DNA of 64,000 nucleotides from positions 6,315,001 through 6,379,000 of the forward strand of contig NC_064554.1 in NCBI RefSeq assembly GCF_023856365.1, read 5' to 3'. This DNA comes from Brienomyrus brachyistius (lineage: Eukaryota > Chordata > Actinopteri > Osteoglossiformes > Mormyridae). Each line of letters opens with the position of its first letter. Within the stretch, counting starts at the first letter, position 1. The notes beneath the pieces were generated by a model that searched no databases, was not told the origin of the DNA, and saw nothing but the letters and a program-made list of their open reading frames with translations. A program made the translations under genes and the position numbers. This document shows, one piece after another, positions 23,118 through 34,611 of this stretch.

Positions 23118-23482
23118 TTAGTCTGAGTGCACCTCGACCTGCGAGTCACAGCTTGTCATTGGTAGATACACAGGGGCCGACTGGTTAGTCTGAGTGCGCC
23201 TCCACCTGCGAGTCACAGCTTGGCTTTGGTAGATACACAGGGGCCGACTAGTTAGTCTGAGTGCGCCTCCACCTGTGAGTCACAGCTTGGCTTTGATAGA
23301 TACACAGGGGCCGACTAGTTAGTCTGAGTGCGCCTCCACCTGCGAGTCACGGCTTGGCATTGGTAGATACACAGGGGCCGACTGGTTAGTCTGAGTGCGC
23401 CTCCACCTGCGAGTCACAGCTTGGCATTGGTAGATACACAGGGGCCGACTGGTTGGTCTGACTGCGCCTCCACCTGCGAGTC
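23118..23482. repeat. Tandem repeat, 67-bp unit
   Basis: Five and a half copies with unit starts near 23118, 23185, 23252, 23319, 23386 and 23453. Each unit reads TTAGTCTGAGTGCGCCTCC, then CACCTGCGAGTCACAGC, TTGGCATTGGTAGATACAC and AGGGGCCGACTGG. Copies differ by only a few bases, so the array is young or homogenised. Confidence 0.92.
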
Positions 23483-24059
23483 AACGGGAACTGGCATCTC
23501 TCGTGTGTCGCTTTTACATCACACAACAGGAACTGGTTCATTTATGCAAAATAAGAATGGGAGATGCAAAAAGATCATTAAACTTCACTTACAATTCAAA
23601 ACTACCCCACCACCCCAAAACATGTAACGTATTCCACTAATAAGAACCAGCAAGTTTTACCACCAGCCCCAGTGATATTAGAACAAAGTATATTGGATCG
23701 ATTAAATTTTCTGATGTGGAAATATGAAGATGCAAGTAAAAAATGTATTCATTAAATGTAACAAATACAAAAATAATTCCATCTGCTCAATTTTGCTCCA
23801 CTAGTTATATCTCTTTTCCTCATACTTCCGCGTAACTTCCCAGTTAGTGGTGGCAATTGTGCTCAACCAGTCAGCAAGGTGCTGCTGTAAGCACCCCACT
23901 GTAGTTTGTGTACCTAGTCTGAAGTAGGCACTAAAAGAAGGTTTCTGAACTTCCTGCTGGAACTAAGATCAGGCTGACTTCCTGTGGTGTGACCACGACA
24001 AAAGTCCCTGATTCCGGAACAAGGTTCTGGTTCCAAAAAAAGTTCCTGTGGTTTGAAAG

Positions 24060-24340
24060 TGCCTGAACATACACATGGACTACCTGATTAGTCTGGGTGC
24101 TCTTCACTCCTGTGAGTCACTGTACACCCGTTTTGTCGAGTTGTCGCTTCATACCACGAGTCACAGCCCGCCTAGTTAGTCTGAGTGCATGTAGTTTTGC
24201 AAGTCACAACTTGGCTTTCGTGGATACACACAGACTGCCTGGTCAGTCTGCGGACGCCTTGTCCTGTGAGTCACAGCTCGGTTTTCGTGGATACGCACAG
24301 CCTGCCTGGTTAGTCTGAGGACATTTTGTCCTGCCATAGT
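24060..24340. repeat. Diverged copies of the 67-bp repeat
   Basis: Four decayed units (starts near 24088, 24175, 24240 and 24309) retain TTAGTCTGAG, GTGAGTCACAGC and GGATACACACAG but have spacings of about 65-87 bp. They lie 0.6 kb from the homogeneous array. Confidence 0.7.
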
Positions 24341-24642
24341 GCCTGGGTGAGGCTTTCATGCGGTTTCTCCCTGGTTTTGCCTCTGTTTTTTTACTCATGC
24401 CCATTGTCACATGCTGCACATGACCTTTTCCCCCCTACTCCATTTAGAAACGACCCTTTCCTCTCCTCCTCTCTTTCATTCCCATCTGTTGGTGTCTCCT
24501 CCCTCTCTTGTCTTCTCACTCACTCTCCCCCTTCTCCTCTCCCTCTCTTTCCACCTGTTGATGCCATTATCCCTCACCCTCCTTTGTTGTCTTTCTATTA
24601 TTGTACTTTTTCCAGTCCCCCGCCCCCCCCCCTTCCCCTTCA

Positions 24643-24652
24643 GGGGTATAAG
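24643..24652 (+). promoter_or_regulatory. TATA-like element upstream of the cyclin gene
   Basis: GGTATAAGAGGG lies about 135 bp before the cyclin ATG, with a purine/pyrimidine-rich lead-in. A start roughly 25-30 bp downstream would give a 5' UTR of about 110 bases. Confidence 0.45.
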
Positions 24653-24783
24653 AGGGTAGGTATGAGGGTGGGCTTCCCCTCAGGATAGAGCACACAGACA
24701 CACCAGCGTGCACCGGACGGACCGGAGCTGGAATTGGACGCACAGCCCAGCATCTTACGGGAACTTCACAGAGAGCGTCCAGG

Positions 24784-26153
24784 ATGTCAGTGTCGCTCTG
24801 GTGCAAGGAGGAGCAGGAGGATGCCATGCCAAGGGCGCCCTGGGACCCCCACGCCAGCGGGGAGCGTGTGCTGGGGATGCTGCTGCAGGTAGAGCAGCGA
24901 TACTCACCGTCGGCCCTCTACGTGAACCTCACTCAAAGACAGCCTCAGCAGAGGGAACAGCTGGCCAAGTGGGCACTGGAGGTATGTGTCTGTCATCCAG
25001 GGTGTGTGTCCTGTACGTCCTGTATGTCTGTCACCCAGTGCATAGGTACAGCTGTCCAGCTGTGTCCAGCTGTGTGAGCCTCTCACCCCTCCCTCAGGTG
25101 TGCTGTGAGTCCAGCTGTGAGGAACGCGTCTTCCCCCTAGCCGTGACCCTGCTAGACCGCTTCCTATCAACCTCCCTGGCCCTGCCGCCCTCACCGCTTT
25201 GCCTGGCCGCAGCCTGCGTCCTGCTCGCCTCTAAGCTGCAGCAGAGTGAGCCGCTGGGTGCTCATGCACTCTGTGCCGCCGCCCCTGGCGCCTTCCTGCC
25301 CCAGAACCTGCGGGTACGTCGCCCCACGCTGCTTGTGTTTGCCCGGCATTCGTTTCCACTTACATGGGTGCCCCCAGTAGGTTCAGGTGGTTTCCCACTG
25401 TCTGCTGAGTTAACTGGCAGAAACTCATTCATTTATTCTGCATTCTACACTCATGTTGTCACGGGAACAACCCTGACACTGTTTCCTTCTGTCTGTCTCT
25501 GCTAGGAGATGGAGCGGGTTGTCTTAGCAACACTACAATGGGATGTTGCTGCCATTACTCCCCAGGACTTCTTCCCACACTTGCTACCTGCTCCCACGGA
25601 GAAAGGAGCTGGCACTGCAGACGCAGAGGCGTTTCTGTCTACCCTCCGTCGTCATGGTGACACCCTGGTCGCCATGTGCGTCTGTGATGCCCGCTTCCTG
25701 GGGATGCCGCCGTCTCTGGTTGCCGCGGCAGCACTGAACTCTGCCTTCCGAGGTCTGGATGACAGGGGTCCTCAGCTAGGGGACATGCCAAAAACACTGG
25801 CCGCACACTGTCGTATTAACTTGGTGAGTACATGAGGCCACAAGGCAGGTGAGATCATTAAAGAGAACACGGAACGACCATGATTATAAATGCCTGATGT
25901 ATAATATGTGAGGAGACAGGGGGGGATATGGTAAACAAATGAAAGATCCAAGAATGAGTCTCTAAAACAAGCTACCGCTCTCTGATCTCAGGCTGTACTG
26001 CAGTACTACACAGACATGATAGAGGGCGCACTTTCAGAGCGACTGAGGGCCGGACAAACGCAGCAAGAGAAGCAACACAAGGCAGAGAAGGACGGAGACA
26101 TAGAGGAGGAGAGAGCCAGCACCCCAACTGACCTGCAAGACGTTGATTTTTAA
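24784..26153 (+). CDS. ccndx: D-type cyclin, probably cyclin Dx
   Basis: Four coding exons: 24784-24981, 25098-25313, 25506-25823, 25992-26153; 297 residues, the usual D-cyclin size. The N-terminus has the retinoblastoma-binding LxCxE motif as LWCKE (residues 5-9). The cyclin box has AKWALEVCCE, VFPLAVTLLDRFLS and LLASKLQQSEPL, then LQWDVAAITPQDFFPHLL in the second fold. The C-terminus STPTDLQDVDF carries the Thr-Pro phosphodegron (Thr288) shared by D-type cyclins. It should activate CDK4/6 and promote G1 exit by Rb phosphorylation. Sequence is more divergent than cyclins D1-D3, and the position next to tbc1d17/nucb1 suggests the ccndx lineage known from fish and frogs; the subtype is an inference. 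The third exon seems to combine what are two exons in other D cyclins. Confidence 0.88.
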
Positions 26154-27600
26154 AGAATGAGAAGCAGCAGAAATTTTCATTCAAATCAAACTGCATCAAA
26201 ATAACCAGTTAAAACTGATTTAACTAAAACGTCAAATCTAGGTATTTTTATATTTAATGTATTATTTATTTATTTATGGTCTATTCGTACTTCTGTTTAA
26301 TTTTATCTTAGAATGTTTTATGTCATATTGTTTTGGTCTTTGCTACAATCTTACAAACATTTTATTTAAGATATTTATATATTTAATTATGGTGTTTATT
26401 TTATTTGTCCTAATTTATTCGTATGTGTATATAATCACTGAATTTTGCATGTTATATTGTTGTAAAATGTGTTGTTTGAGACAATGAATGACTTTTTCCA
26501 TTTTTTAAGAATATCCCAAATTAGTGTTTAATTACTCTTCACATTGAAGACAATAACTGTCCATGTTTCAAATGATATTTTGCATACTTGTTTTATAAAA
26601 CAGAAAAGTGGTTCTTCTTTACGTTGTCCTTGACTGAATTATCATTGAAAACACCAGAATATCACACGGCTACTGTTTATACACTAACATGGTTTGTTTT
26701 TCTATTACTAAACATTACATTTTACATTTATAAGCAGTTTGATTAGATTTTCCCTGTATTTACAACTATAACTTGTATTTAGAGCTATAACTAAATCAGT
26801 TGCTGCAAAGAAGTCGGTTTTGCACCATACGGAGACACACTTTTTCAAATACCTGAACACTGATTTGGAGTTACCTCCTCCCAGCTGATGTTAGCTCGAT
26901 CCCTGTATAGTAAATTAATAATCATTTTAATTGTGATTAAAAGGCTTCCTGGCAGACTCTAGTCCCCAGTAAGGACGAATTCTGTTTTTTGAGTCAGATG
27001 TTTTTAGATGATGTCTATAGTGGAGGTAGATTTAGTAGTTACTGGAGTTAGTAGAGCTATATATCAAAATATGAATAATACGTCGATTGTTCCACATATA
27101 TTTCTTAAGAGTTATTATAGATGAAATTGCTTACGTCGCTTATTTAATAACATATCTCCTTTGTGTTCTTGAAAAGAAGATCATCCACCATTTCTTTTAC
27201 AGCTGTTCCTCTCAATAATTTTATGTGAGAATTTGGTTCTGACAAAAGGAAATACGCATTTCTGAATGCATGCCATTTGTTTTAGGTATCAGGATAAACC
27301 ATTTTGGTGCTAATACTGCATTTATGCTACTCTGTCCTCAAAGGAAATGTCATATTCATAAATTCAGAACGCTAGAGTCTAAACCTCATTAAATTAGTCA
27401 GTGTTTATACAGAATCCCAACTTAGTGCCTCTAAAACTCACGATACTGAACTCCTCTGTCAATTAACTGTTTTGTTTTACATAATATATTTTTTTATTAT
27501 AGTGTCCACATTTCATCAATGTTATTATTTTGTAAGTTCAAAATCCAAAACCTCGCTCGGAACTGGAGATGGGAACCGGGAAGGATGCTGCGCGACGATG
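26154..27600. other. AT-rich intergenic region after the cyclin gene
   Basis: Cyclin 3' UTR plus AT-rich sequence with many TTTAT/ATTTA words (about 26240-26480), which could be AU-rich destabilising elements as in other cyclin 3' UTRs. No exon, clear transposon or tandem array was seen. Confidence 0.5.
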
Positions 27601-27617
27601 ACAATATAGGCGCTAGA

Positions 27618-27627
27618 TCTCGCGAGA
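27618..27627. promoter_or_regulatory. TCTCGCGAGA promoter palindrome (BANP/CGCG element)
   Basis: A perfect copy of the vertebrate CGCG element TCTCGCGAGA lies in a small CpG-rich block. A probable non-coding first exon of nucb1 follows, ending GAATGAAG|GTAGGT at about 27818. This element is bound by BANP at CpG-island housekeeping promoters. Confidence 0.7.
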
Positions 27628-28009
27628 TCCTGTCGCCTGTTGAAAACGTCGAGAAGTGCTGCTCTACTGGATAGGCTGTCGCCTAGCGATGATGCTGCGT
27701 GTGTCGGGAATTCTGTTTTTCTAGAACATTGTCTTCGTTAGTAAGGCAGCCGAGCTGGGAAAGACAGCAGAGGGGAAGGCATACAAAAGAAGGAACAGCA
27801 GACGACTGGCGAATGAAGGTAGGTGCGAGGCTCATAGAGACTGTAGTGCGGTCACAGGTTGCCGGGAAAGAGGCGCACTCACTGAGCGTACGAAAGGGAT
27901 ATCCTGCGTGTCGCCAGTCCCCTTTGAGTGCCTGTTCACTTCATACTTGTGTGATTTCACACCATTACCCACCATATTGCACACCTGTGAGCACGGCAAC
28001 CGCAGTCTT

Positions 28010-28256
28010 ATTCAATAGATGTACGTCCATTTTCCAAGCCCCTGTCCTCAGCAGGCATGCGGAGGAGGTCCTGCAGTCTGCTTAACGCAGGATAAGGCAC
28101 AAAACATGGGGAACACCCGAGCTGGGATGCCAGTCTAGGGCAGGGCACATACACTATGACCATTTTAGAAATGTTTGTTAGCCTAATTGCAAGTCTTTGG
28201 ACTGGGGGGAAAAAACCCTCACAGCATGCAAACTGCACACACAAAACAAGCGGCAA
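28010..28256 (-). mobile_element. Degenerate SINE copy, reverse orientation
   Basis: Read on the minus strand it gives GTGCAGTTTGCATGCTGTGAGG, CAGTCCAAAGACTTGCAATTAGG, GCCCTGCCCTAGACTGGCATCC and ends GGAAAATGGACG, matching the body and tail of the SINE family at 5959-6274 with many substitutions. It sits in intron 1 of nucb1. Confidence 0.65.
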
Positions 28257-28332
28257 TTAGTTCCTGTGGGTTCTCCTGCTTCCTGTATTTACTGTGGTGT
28301 CTCCTACTCTTGTGTTTCTGTGCCAGAGGATC

Positions 28333-31300
28333 ATGCCCGGAGCTCCATGCTGGCTGCTGCTGCTGGGCTCTCTGTCGCTCAGGGTGTGGTCATTACCAAT
28401 TGAGCGCAATTCGATTCCCCAGGATGCCCAGCCCTTTCAGGAGGAGAAGCGGGAAGATAATGCGGTACTTAGTAAACTTGTTTTCTGGCTCATCATTTGT
28501 TACTGGTGTTTACAGAAATCTGAACACTTCTGTTCACACAAATAAAGCAGTGGAGCATGTTGGTCTCTGACAGTTAAGAGAACCATTCAGTGTCTGATGG
28601 TTTTATGCTCTTTTCATGTTCCTGTGGTCTTCCTCTCTGAGTTCTGGGTGTACCCCTTTGTACCCAGGCCTGGCAGTCAGTTCTGGGTGTACCCCTTTGT
28701 ACCCAGGCCTGGCAGTCAGTTCTGGGTGTACCCCTTTGTATCCAGGCCTGGCAGTCAGTTCTGGGTGTACCCCTTTGTACCCAGGCCTGGCAGTCAGATC
28801 TGGGTGTACCTCTCTGTACCCTGGCCTGGCAGTCAGATCTGGGTGTAACCTGGGTCTTGTGCTTCCAGTGCTGTGAAAACACAAGCCAGTGTTTTGCTTC
28901 AGGTTGTCTAGTTTCATCAATCCTGTCTCTCTGCCCATGGCACCTATACATGTAGCCACCGATATTCAGCTCCCATTTCAAAGTACATGGTGCATCTCCT
29001 TCTCAGGACACTGGGCTGTACTATGACAGGTACCTCCGAGAAGTGATCGAGGTACTGGAGACTGATCCTCACTTCAGAGAGAAGCTGCAGACTGCCAACG
29101 CTGAAGATATCAAGGTGATTCCCCACCTTTCCGTCGCACAGGTCAATGCTCTCTGCCTGTGTAGGTGGAGCAGCTCCTCCGCTCTCTCCTCCATTGCTGC
29201 AGCGCAGACATGCCCTGCCTCCACCTCTCTCAATCTCTGATAGAATGGCCGTCTCAGCAAGGAGCTGGACCTGGTCGGCCACCACGTGCGGACCCGCCTG
29301 GATGAGCTGAAGAGGCAGGAGGTGTCCCGGCTGCGAATGCTGCTCAAAGCTAAGATGGACAGTGCCAGCATGCACAGTGAGGGCCTGGCAGTCAGTTCTG
29401 GGTGTACCCCAGAACTCGTTTTTGTCTTAGTTATTTTACCTATTTGCATTGTTTTCAGTTTTGATTTGAAATCCAGTTTAGTTTTAGTCTGAAAGTTGCA
29501 GAGCTATTTTTGTGTGCCTGATCCTGCATGAACACACTGCATATTACGTGCTAGTGTCCTCAATAGGGGCTTAACATGTTCTGAGTATCATCAGTTAGCC
29601 ATTAGTTATAAAAAAATCGTTACATCAGCAAAATGAAGTAAAAAAAATCGATGATAAAAAATGTTTGACATTTGTTTTTATTTTATTTGTATAGTCTTAG
29701 TTTTCCTAAATAACACTGGTGTACATGTCCATGGTTCTCTGTGTGGCATCTCGCTGTTCTTTCTGTGTCCACCTCCCATCGGGGAAGATCTTCAGGTAGA
29801 CCACACCTCACTGCTGAAGCAATTTGAGCACCTGGACCCTCACAACCAGAACACTTTTGAGGCCAAAGATCTGGAGCTGCTAATCGCTACGGTAACTATG
29901 GATGGAGGGGATATAAACATAGGATTTTAACGAACTATGGTTAACCCTTAGAACCCAACAAACGCAAAATGCGTTTATTTTCTCACCCATTAATGGACAG
30001 GGTTCTATGGGTTAATGCTTAATTTGAGCTTCTCGAATTGGCTTTTCATTTGCAGGTAGCAATGGGTTTGGCACACGGTGTGGTGCCTTACGTAGAGCAA
30101 TAAACGGGAGTCATGGTGCCAAACCGCTAGATTGCTAGGTTTACATGCCATTCGCCACCCCCCGTCCTCCTACAGGCCACCAAGGACCTCGAAAACTATG
30201 ACGCAGAGCGACATGAAGAGTTTAAACGCTATGAGATGTTAAAGGAACATGAACGCCGGCAGTATCTGAAGGGGTTGGACCAGGAGAAGAGGGAGACGGA
30301 GGAGAGGAGGCTGCAGGAGCTGCAGGAGAAACACCGGCAACACCCGAAAATCAATGCCCCGGTGAGAGAGGGAGGTGCAGGGGAGAGTCCCGAAGAGAGA
30401 AGGAGCTGCCAGAGAGCAAGGGAGGAGCTTCATTATCATCATGCTGTCTTGTAATTCCTGTGTGACATGGACAGGAAGTCGGCTCACCTTGTAGAGCAGA
30501 AGCTGCAGTAGATCATTGCAGTTTCAGTGGGAAACACTAACTGTATGCTAATCCTGGTCCTTGATCGCACCCCAGGGTAGCGTGGCTCAGCTTCGCGAGG
30601 TGTGGAAGGAGACGGATGGCCTGGACCCACAGGAATTCAACCCCAAAACCTTCTTTAAGCTCCATGGTCCGTGTGTACCCACACTCTTTGCCAAACATCC
30701 TAATCATTCAATCCTAACTTTTCAATGCTGTTACTTCTCTCTGCATCCTTTTCTTAATCGAGCAAGCTGGCCACTGTCCCTCTGGCCAGCAGCGTGACTA
30801 TGGATTCCTTTTTGTCTACCACAGACACAAATGGCGACGGAGTTCTGGATGAGCAGGAGCTGGAGGCTCTCTTCACTAAAGAGGTGTGTGTTTCTTGCAT
30901 GCCTGCTGACATGAACCCTACTTCTGTGCTTATTTGGGATGCGTCAATCTCTTCTGCCAGCTTGAAAAGGTCTATGACCCACGCAATGAGGAGGATGACA
31001 TGGTGGAGATGGAGGAGGAGCGACTGAGGATGAGGGAGCACGTGATGAAGAACGTGAGTCTGCCCTCCCGGTTTCTCTGCCGTTCCATTCCTGTCCGCCG
31101 ACTGTCACTGTTGGCTGCTTCAGCTCCTGAGTGCTCCCGCTGTGTCACACTGGCACTGCAAACTCCTAAAGACAGCAGCTGCCACCGCAGACCTCTCCTA
31201 ATTTTGATTTAATATATTTGGGCAGGTAGATATCAACCACGATCGGTTGGTCAGCCTGGATGAGTTTTTGAAGTCGTTGGAGAAGAAGGAGTATTACAGT

Positions 31301-32012
31301 CCAAAGGAGTGGAAGGTGAGGAGGGTGAGGGTGAGGGAGGGTCTGTGTCAGGCCCATACTGGTAAAGGAGCTTAGAGGAAAGGGTGGGGGAGGGGTGCAA
31401 GTGACTGCGAACCATGGTCAGCATTGGTTTCCTATTGGTCTCCTGCCTGCTGAAGACCCTGGATGACACTAAGCCGGTGTATTCGGAGGCTGAGCTTCAG
31501 CAGTTTGAGGCGGAGCTGCGGGAAAAGGAGGCGGAGCTTGGACTCAAGGCAGAGTCTTTGCGTAAGGAGCAGGAGCTGCTGAATGAGCGAGGCCGAGCGC
31601 TGGAAGCGCAGAAGAGGGAGTATCAACTGGTGAGGTCTTACCTGCCATTCACACACTGGGTTTAGCTGTGCGGTACAGAGCGTGCCCTCCTCATGCGGCG
31701 CCCTCACCTCCAGGCAGTGATGGAGATGTCCCAGAGACAGAAGAACCTGCAGGCAGGATCTCAGGCTCCCCCTGCAGGGCCTAATGGGGAGCTGCAGTTT
31801 CATCCAGTAGAGCGAGGTGAGGAAGTGGTGTTTAGTAAATACCTTTAGCTGAATATTTATGAGTGACAGACAGAAAGCTGTGTGCCTGCTTCGGTATGGA
31901 GGCCTGACAATCCCGCCGCCCCCCAGGCCCCGTCCCTCAGGATGTGGAGGTGGATGGACAGAATGTTCCCCCTGCAGAGCCTCCCCAAAACCTGCCCCTG
32001 CACACTCCTTAA
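28333..32012 (+). CDS. nucb1: Nucleobindin-1 (CALNUC)
   Basis: Twelve coding exons: 28333-28464, 29007-29114, 29244-29376, 29788-29891, 30176-30361, 30576-30666, 30825-30883, 30961-31053, 31226-31315, 31456-31629, 31714-31816, 31927-32012; 452 residues (human 461). Residues 1-20 are a signal peptide ([14 protein letters not shown]), fitting Golgi/secretory localisation. Then [18 protein letters not shown], a basic/coiled-coil stretch ([17 protein letters not shown]), and two EF-hands: loop 1 [12 protein letters not shown] (252-263) and loop 2 [12 protein letters not shown] (304-315). Between them lies the acidic [15 protein letters not shown], the region that binds G-alpha-i (GBA motif). A leucine-zipper-like coiled coil follows (residues about 345-400). 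Human homologues act as a Golgi calcium store and G-protein modulator. The acceptor of the 29788 exon (GGGGAAG|AT) is weak but is the only one that keeps phase. Confidence 0.95.
28639..28845. repeat. Minisatellite, 39-bp unit, nucb1 intron 2
   Basis: About five copies of GTTCTGGGTGTACCCCTTTG plus TACCCAGGCCTGGCAGTCA. As 39 is divisible by three, each frame shows a 13-residue peptide repeat; this is an intron and not coding. A further partial copy lies at 29382-29410. Confidence 0.9.
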
Positions 32013-34600
32013 CAGTCACACACACATACATACTAAGTCTGTGGTTTTTCCTTCTATCAGTTCAGTTATTGCTGTTCGTTTTCAATTCAGTTCAGTACAT
32101 TCTTATATAGCACCTTTCTCAGCAGTAACCCCAAGGTGCTTTTCATGGATGCGTTGTGATATGTTCCTGCATCATTCCTGCTCGTACCTTCAGGTTCACC
32201 TGCCATCGTGTGAATCGTGTATGACGGCATTTCGGGCGCGGGGTCAGCTGGGCTGACATCCTGCCCCGGATTCGCGTCCCCATACCTCAGTGGAGCACGG
32301 TGCCGCCTCCCCCCAGATCGATGCTCTTCCAGAATCACGCACCCAGCACTTGGACCCGCGATGGCACGCCCACACACCGCGCCAGCTTCACGTTTGTTGT
32401 GTGGTCTTGCATTTTAATAAAGGGGCTGTTTTCACAATACCTTTTGTGGTTCATCACTGTGCTACGTATCTGTGCTACTGTGTTCCCTGCAGAGCAAATT
32501 TCTGTTTATTCACTGGAGTTGGTTTTGGGAACTATACTTACTGTCGGCAAAAAAAAACGGACTTTTTGGTCTAATTAGGCCATGATGCAGTACCACCTGT
32601 AACCTACAGAGGGCTGCGGAGTCATGCAAATAGTACTGGTCAAAACAGGATGCTGTGTGCTGGTGATCTCACTTGGTTTCTTCATATTGTCAGTGTATGA
32701 GTGTCCTCTGAGCGGTCCTAGGAGCTTATTTAATGCCAGCCGCTTGTGCTTTTATCTTTATTGGTCTGTCCCTGTCTGATCACGAGTCAGTGCTCTGCAT
32801 CTGTGCTATTAAAACTCTCTGCGTTAGGGGTGAAATGTTTGTGGGTGAATCGACCTGCCCAGTCCCAGCTGTCAAGACACAGACTGAGGGGTGGCCCTCC
32901 CAGGGTGGAAGGAATCCTCCATGTACACTCAGAGGCACAGCAGACTAAGGCTCGCATTTCTACAGAAGGATGAGGAGCGGATGAGGAAGCAGAATCGCTT
33001 TCCCCGTTTCTGCAGCCATTTTAGTGCTTATGACATGTTCTGTCCAAGGTAGCAAAAGAAATTTGGATGTCAGCGTTTTACCATCCCCTCCCCCGTTTGT
33101 GTGAGCCCAGCCCAGCCATGGAGAGTATCACCCACTGGTATCTATGGTCTTTCCTCAGACATCAGGGATTGCCATTTCACTGTAAATAAGCTGCTGTTCC
33201 ATAGCACATGCCGTTTCAAGTTTTTATGATGAAAGATGCCTATTACTGCACCAGCATCTGCGCACAGATCGTTACATTTACACCGTTTAAATCTGATTCC
33301 GGAGCTTATATTTAAAATGTGCCCATTGCTCTTTAAATCTCTGCCAGCACCATATCAATGACATCATCCTCCAAAAACACATTACATCACCTCTTTGGGG
33401 ACCCTTCTCCAGCAGTCCGTCCTCGCTTCGCACGTGTACCTTTTGAGGATCCTATTGGCTTTCTCTCAACGAAGGCCGACCTTCCGATGCATTCTATTGG
33501 TTATTATTGTGATCGGTTTCGCGTTATGATTGGTTAGATGCTAGTATTGGTTATAAAATCCCACATCTAGACATGAAAGTATTGGCGGTGTGGGGCCCGC
33601 GGGTAATTCATTTTCTTCTGATGGTGGTGGTGTGATTTGTTATGACTTTTGCTTAAAATACTCTATGTAATAGGGACCACAATGTACAATGATAAGTACA
33701 AGCTGAATCTTGTCTGGTGTCGTTCAGTGGAACGGTGCTTTTATGGCTTTTTATAGCTATCAATTTATATCGATATGTTTAATCACTGGCCATATAAGCC
33801 TTAATTAGTATAAACGGGCTCACATGATTCCTTACATGAGGTAGATAGTATTACCATATACATGTATATAACGGAACATTGATGGATTGACAGAATGTTG
33901 CTATCGGAGTTTCCCTAATGCCCAGAGGGGTTGGATTTCTCAAAGAGCTTCCGTATATTTCTTATATAATCGTTAAGATGGTTACATTTTTGGTGGAAAT
34001 ATTCAGATTTATACATTTATATGTTCTTTTAATAATTTCTCTACTTGATTACATGGATAATTTGTTTTTGTGGTTTCTTTAAACCTGGCAGTGATAACCG
34101 TGTTCCTCAAATCTGTTGGCCAAATAGCACCTAGCCTCAATAAAGAGCATAAAACACTAAAGAATAAATCAATCCCAGGCGGTCAGATAGTGTCTGGTTT
34201 TATTTTAAATAGCATTTAATGGTAGTCAATACTTCTGACATAAACATTGCGTCTGGAGAAGGCCGATCCTGCTCTAGCGTGGTTGTCTTAGGAGATGTTG
34301 GCATTAAAAACAAGATTGATAACCTATGGCCCCTGATGGCATTGTTTAATATTTCAATAATTGTGTTGGCTTGTTTATTAATACGTCATATAAGGGTGTA
34401 CGTATTTATGGCCTTCTCTTTGTCCAGGCATTTCGCTTGCTGATGTGCGTCTTTCTTTATACATTTTCCCCGTTAGGACCACTGGACAGCATAAGCACTC
34501 TTCCTGATGAAGTGTAGTCTCTGAAAAACCTTGTGGAGAAAGACCGAATGTATCTTTAAGATCCAGTACCTTACCGTCGGGGAGGGATGGATGAAGGGAG
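32013..34600. other. nucb1 3' UTR and intergenic sequence
   Basis: AATAAA at 32417-32422 is the best candidate nucb1 polyadenylation signal. A short tract at 32095-32145 (TTCTTATATAGCACCTTTC, then CAAGGTGCTTTTCATGG) resembles the dispersed repeat at 55828-56135. The stretch 33430-33600 has clustered CCAAT boxes and is listed separately. Beyond that the sequence is AT-rich and no coding exon is evident. Confidence 0.5.
33431..33588. promoter_or_regulatory. Cluster of inverted CCAAT boxes with a TATA-like motif
   Basis: ATTGG occurs at 33454, 33496, 33529, 33546 and 33582, an E-box CACGTG at 33431-33436 and TATAAAA at 33552-33558. Regular CCAAT clusters bind NF-Y and are typical of cell-cycle or histone-like promoters. 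No recognisable gene starts on either side. Confidence 0.4.
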
Positions 34601-34611
34601 GGGGCTGAAAG

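Larger units (their letters stand above)
21374..24640. other. Intergenic tbc1d17-cyclin interval, repeat-rich
   Basis: Holds the tbc1d17 3' UTR, a C homopolymer (22003-22020), a 31-bp minisatellite (22340-22535), a TG-rich simple tract (22840-22885), a 67-bp tandem array with diverged outliers, and a C/T-rich stretch (24420-24640) leading into the cyclin promoter. No exon is supported. Confidence 0.6.

Noticed and set aside
23118..23482. Regular 67-bp repeat resembling a CRISPR array
   Set aside because: The whole unit is conserved with no variable spacers, there are no cas genes, and the DNA is vertebrate; it is a minisatellite.
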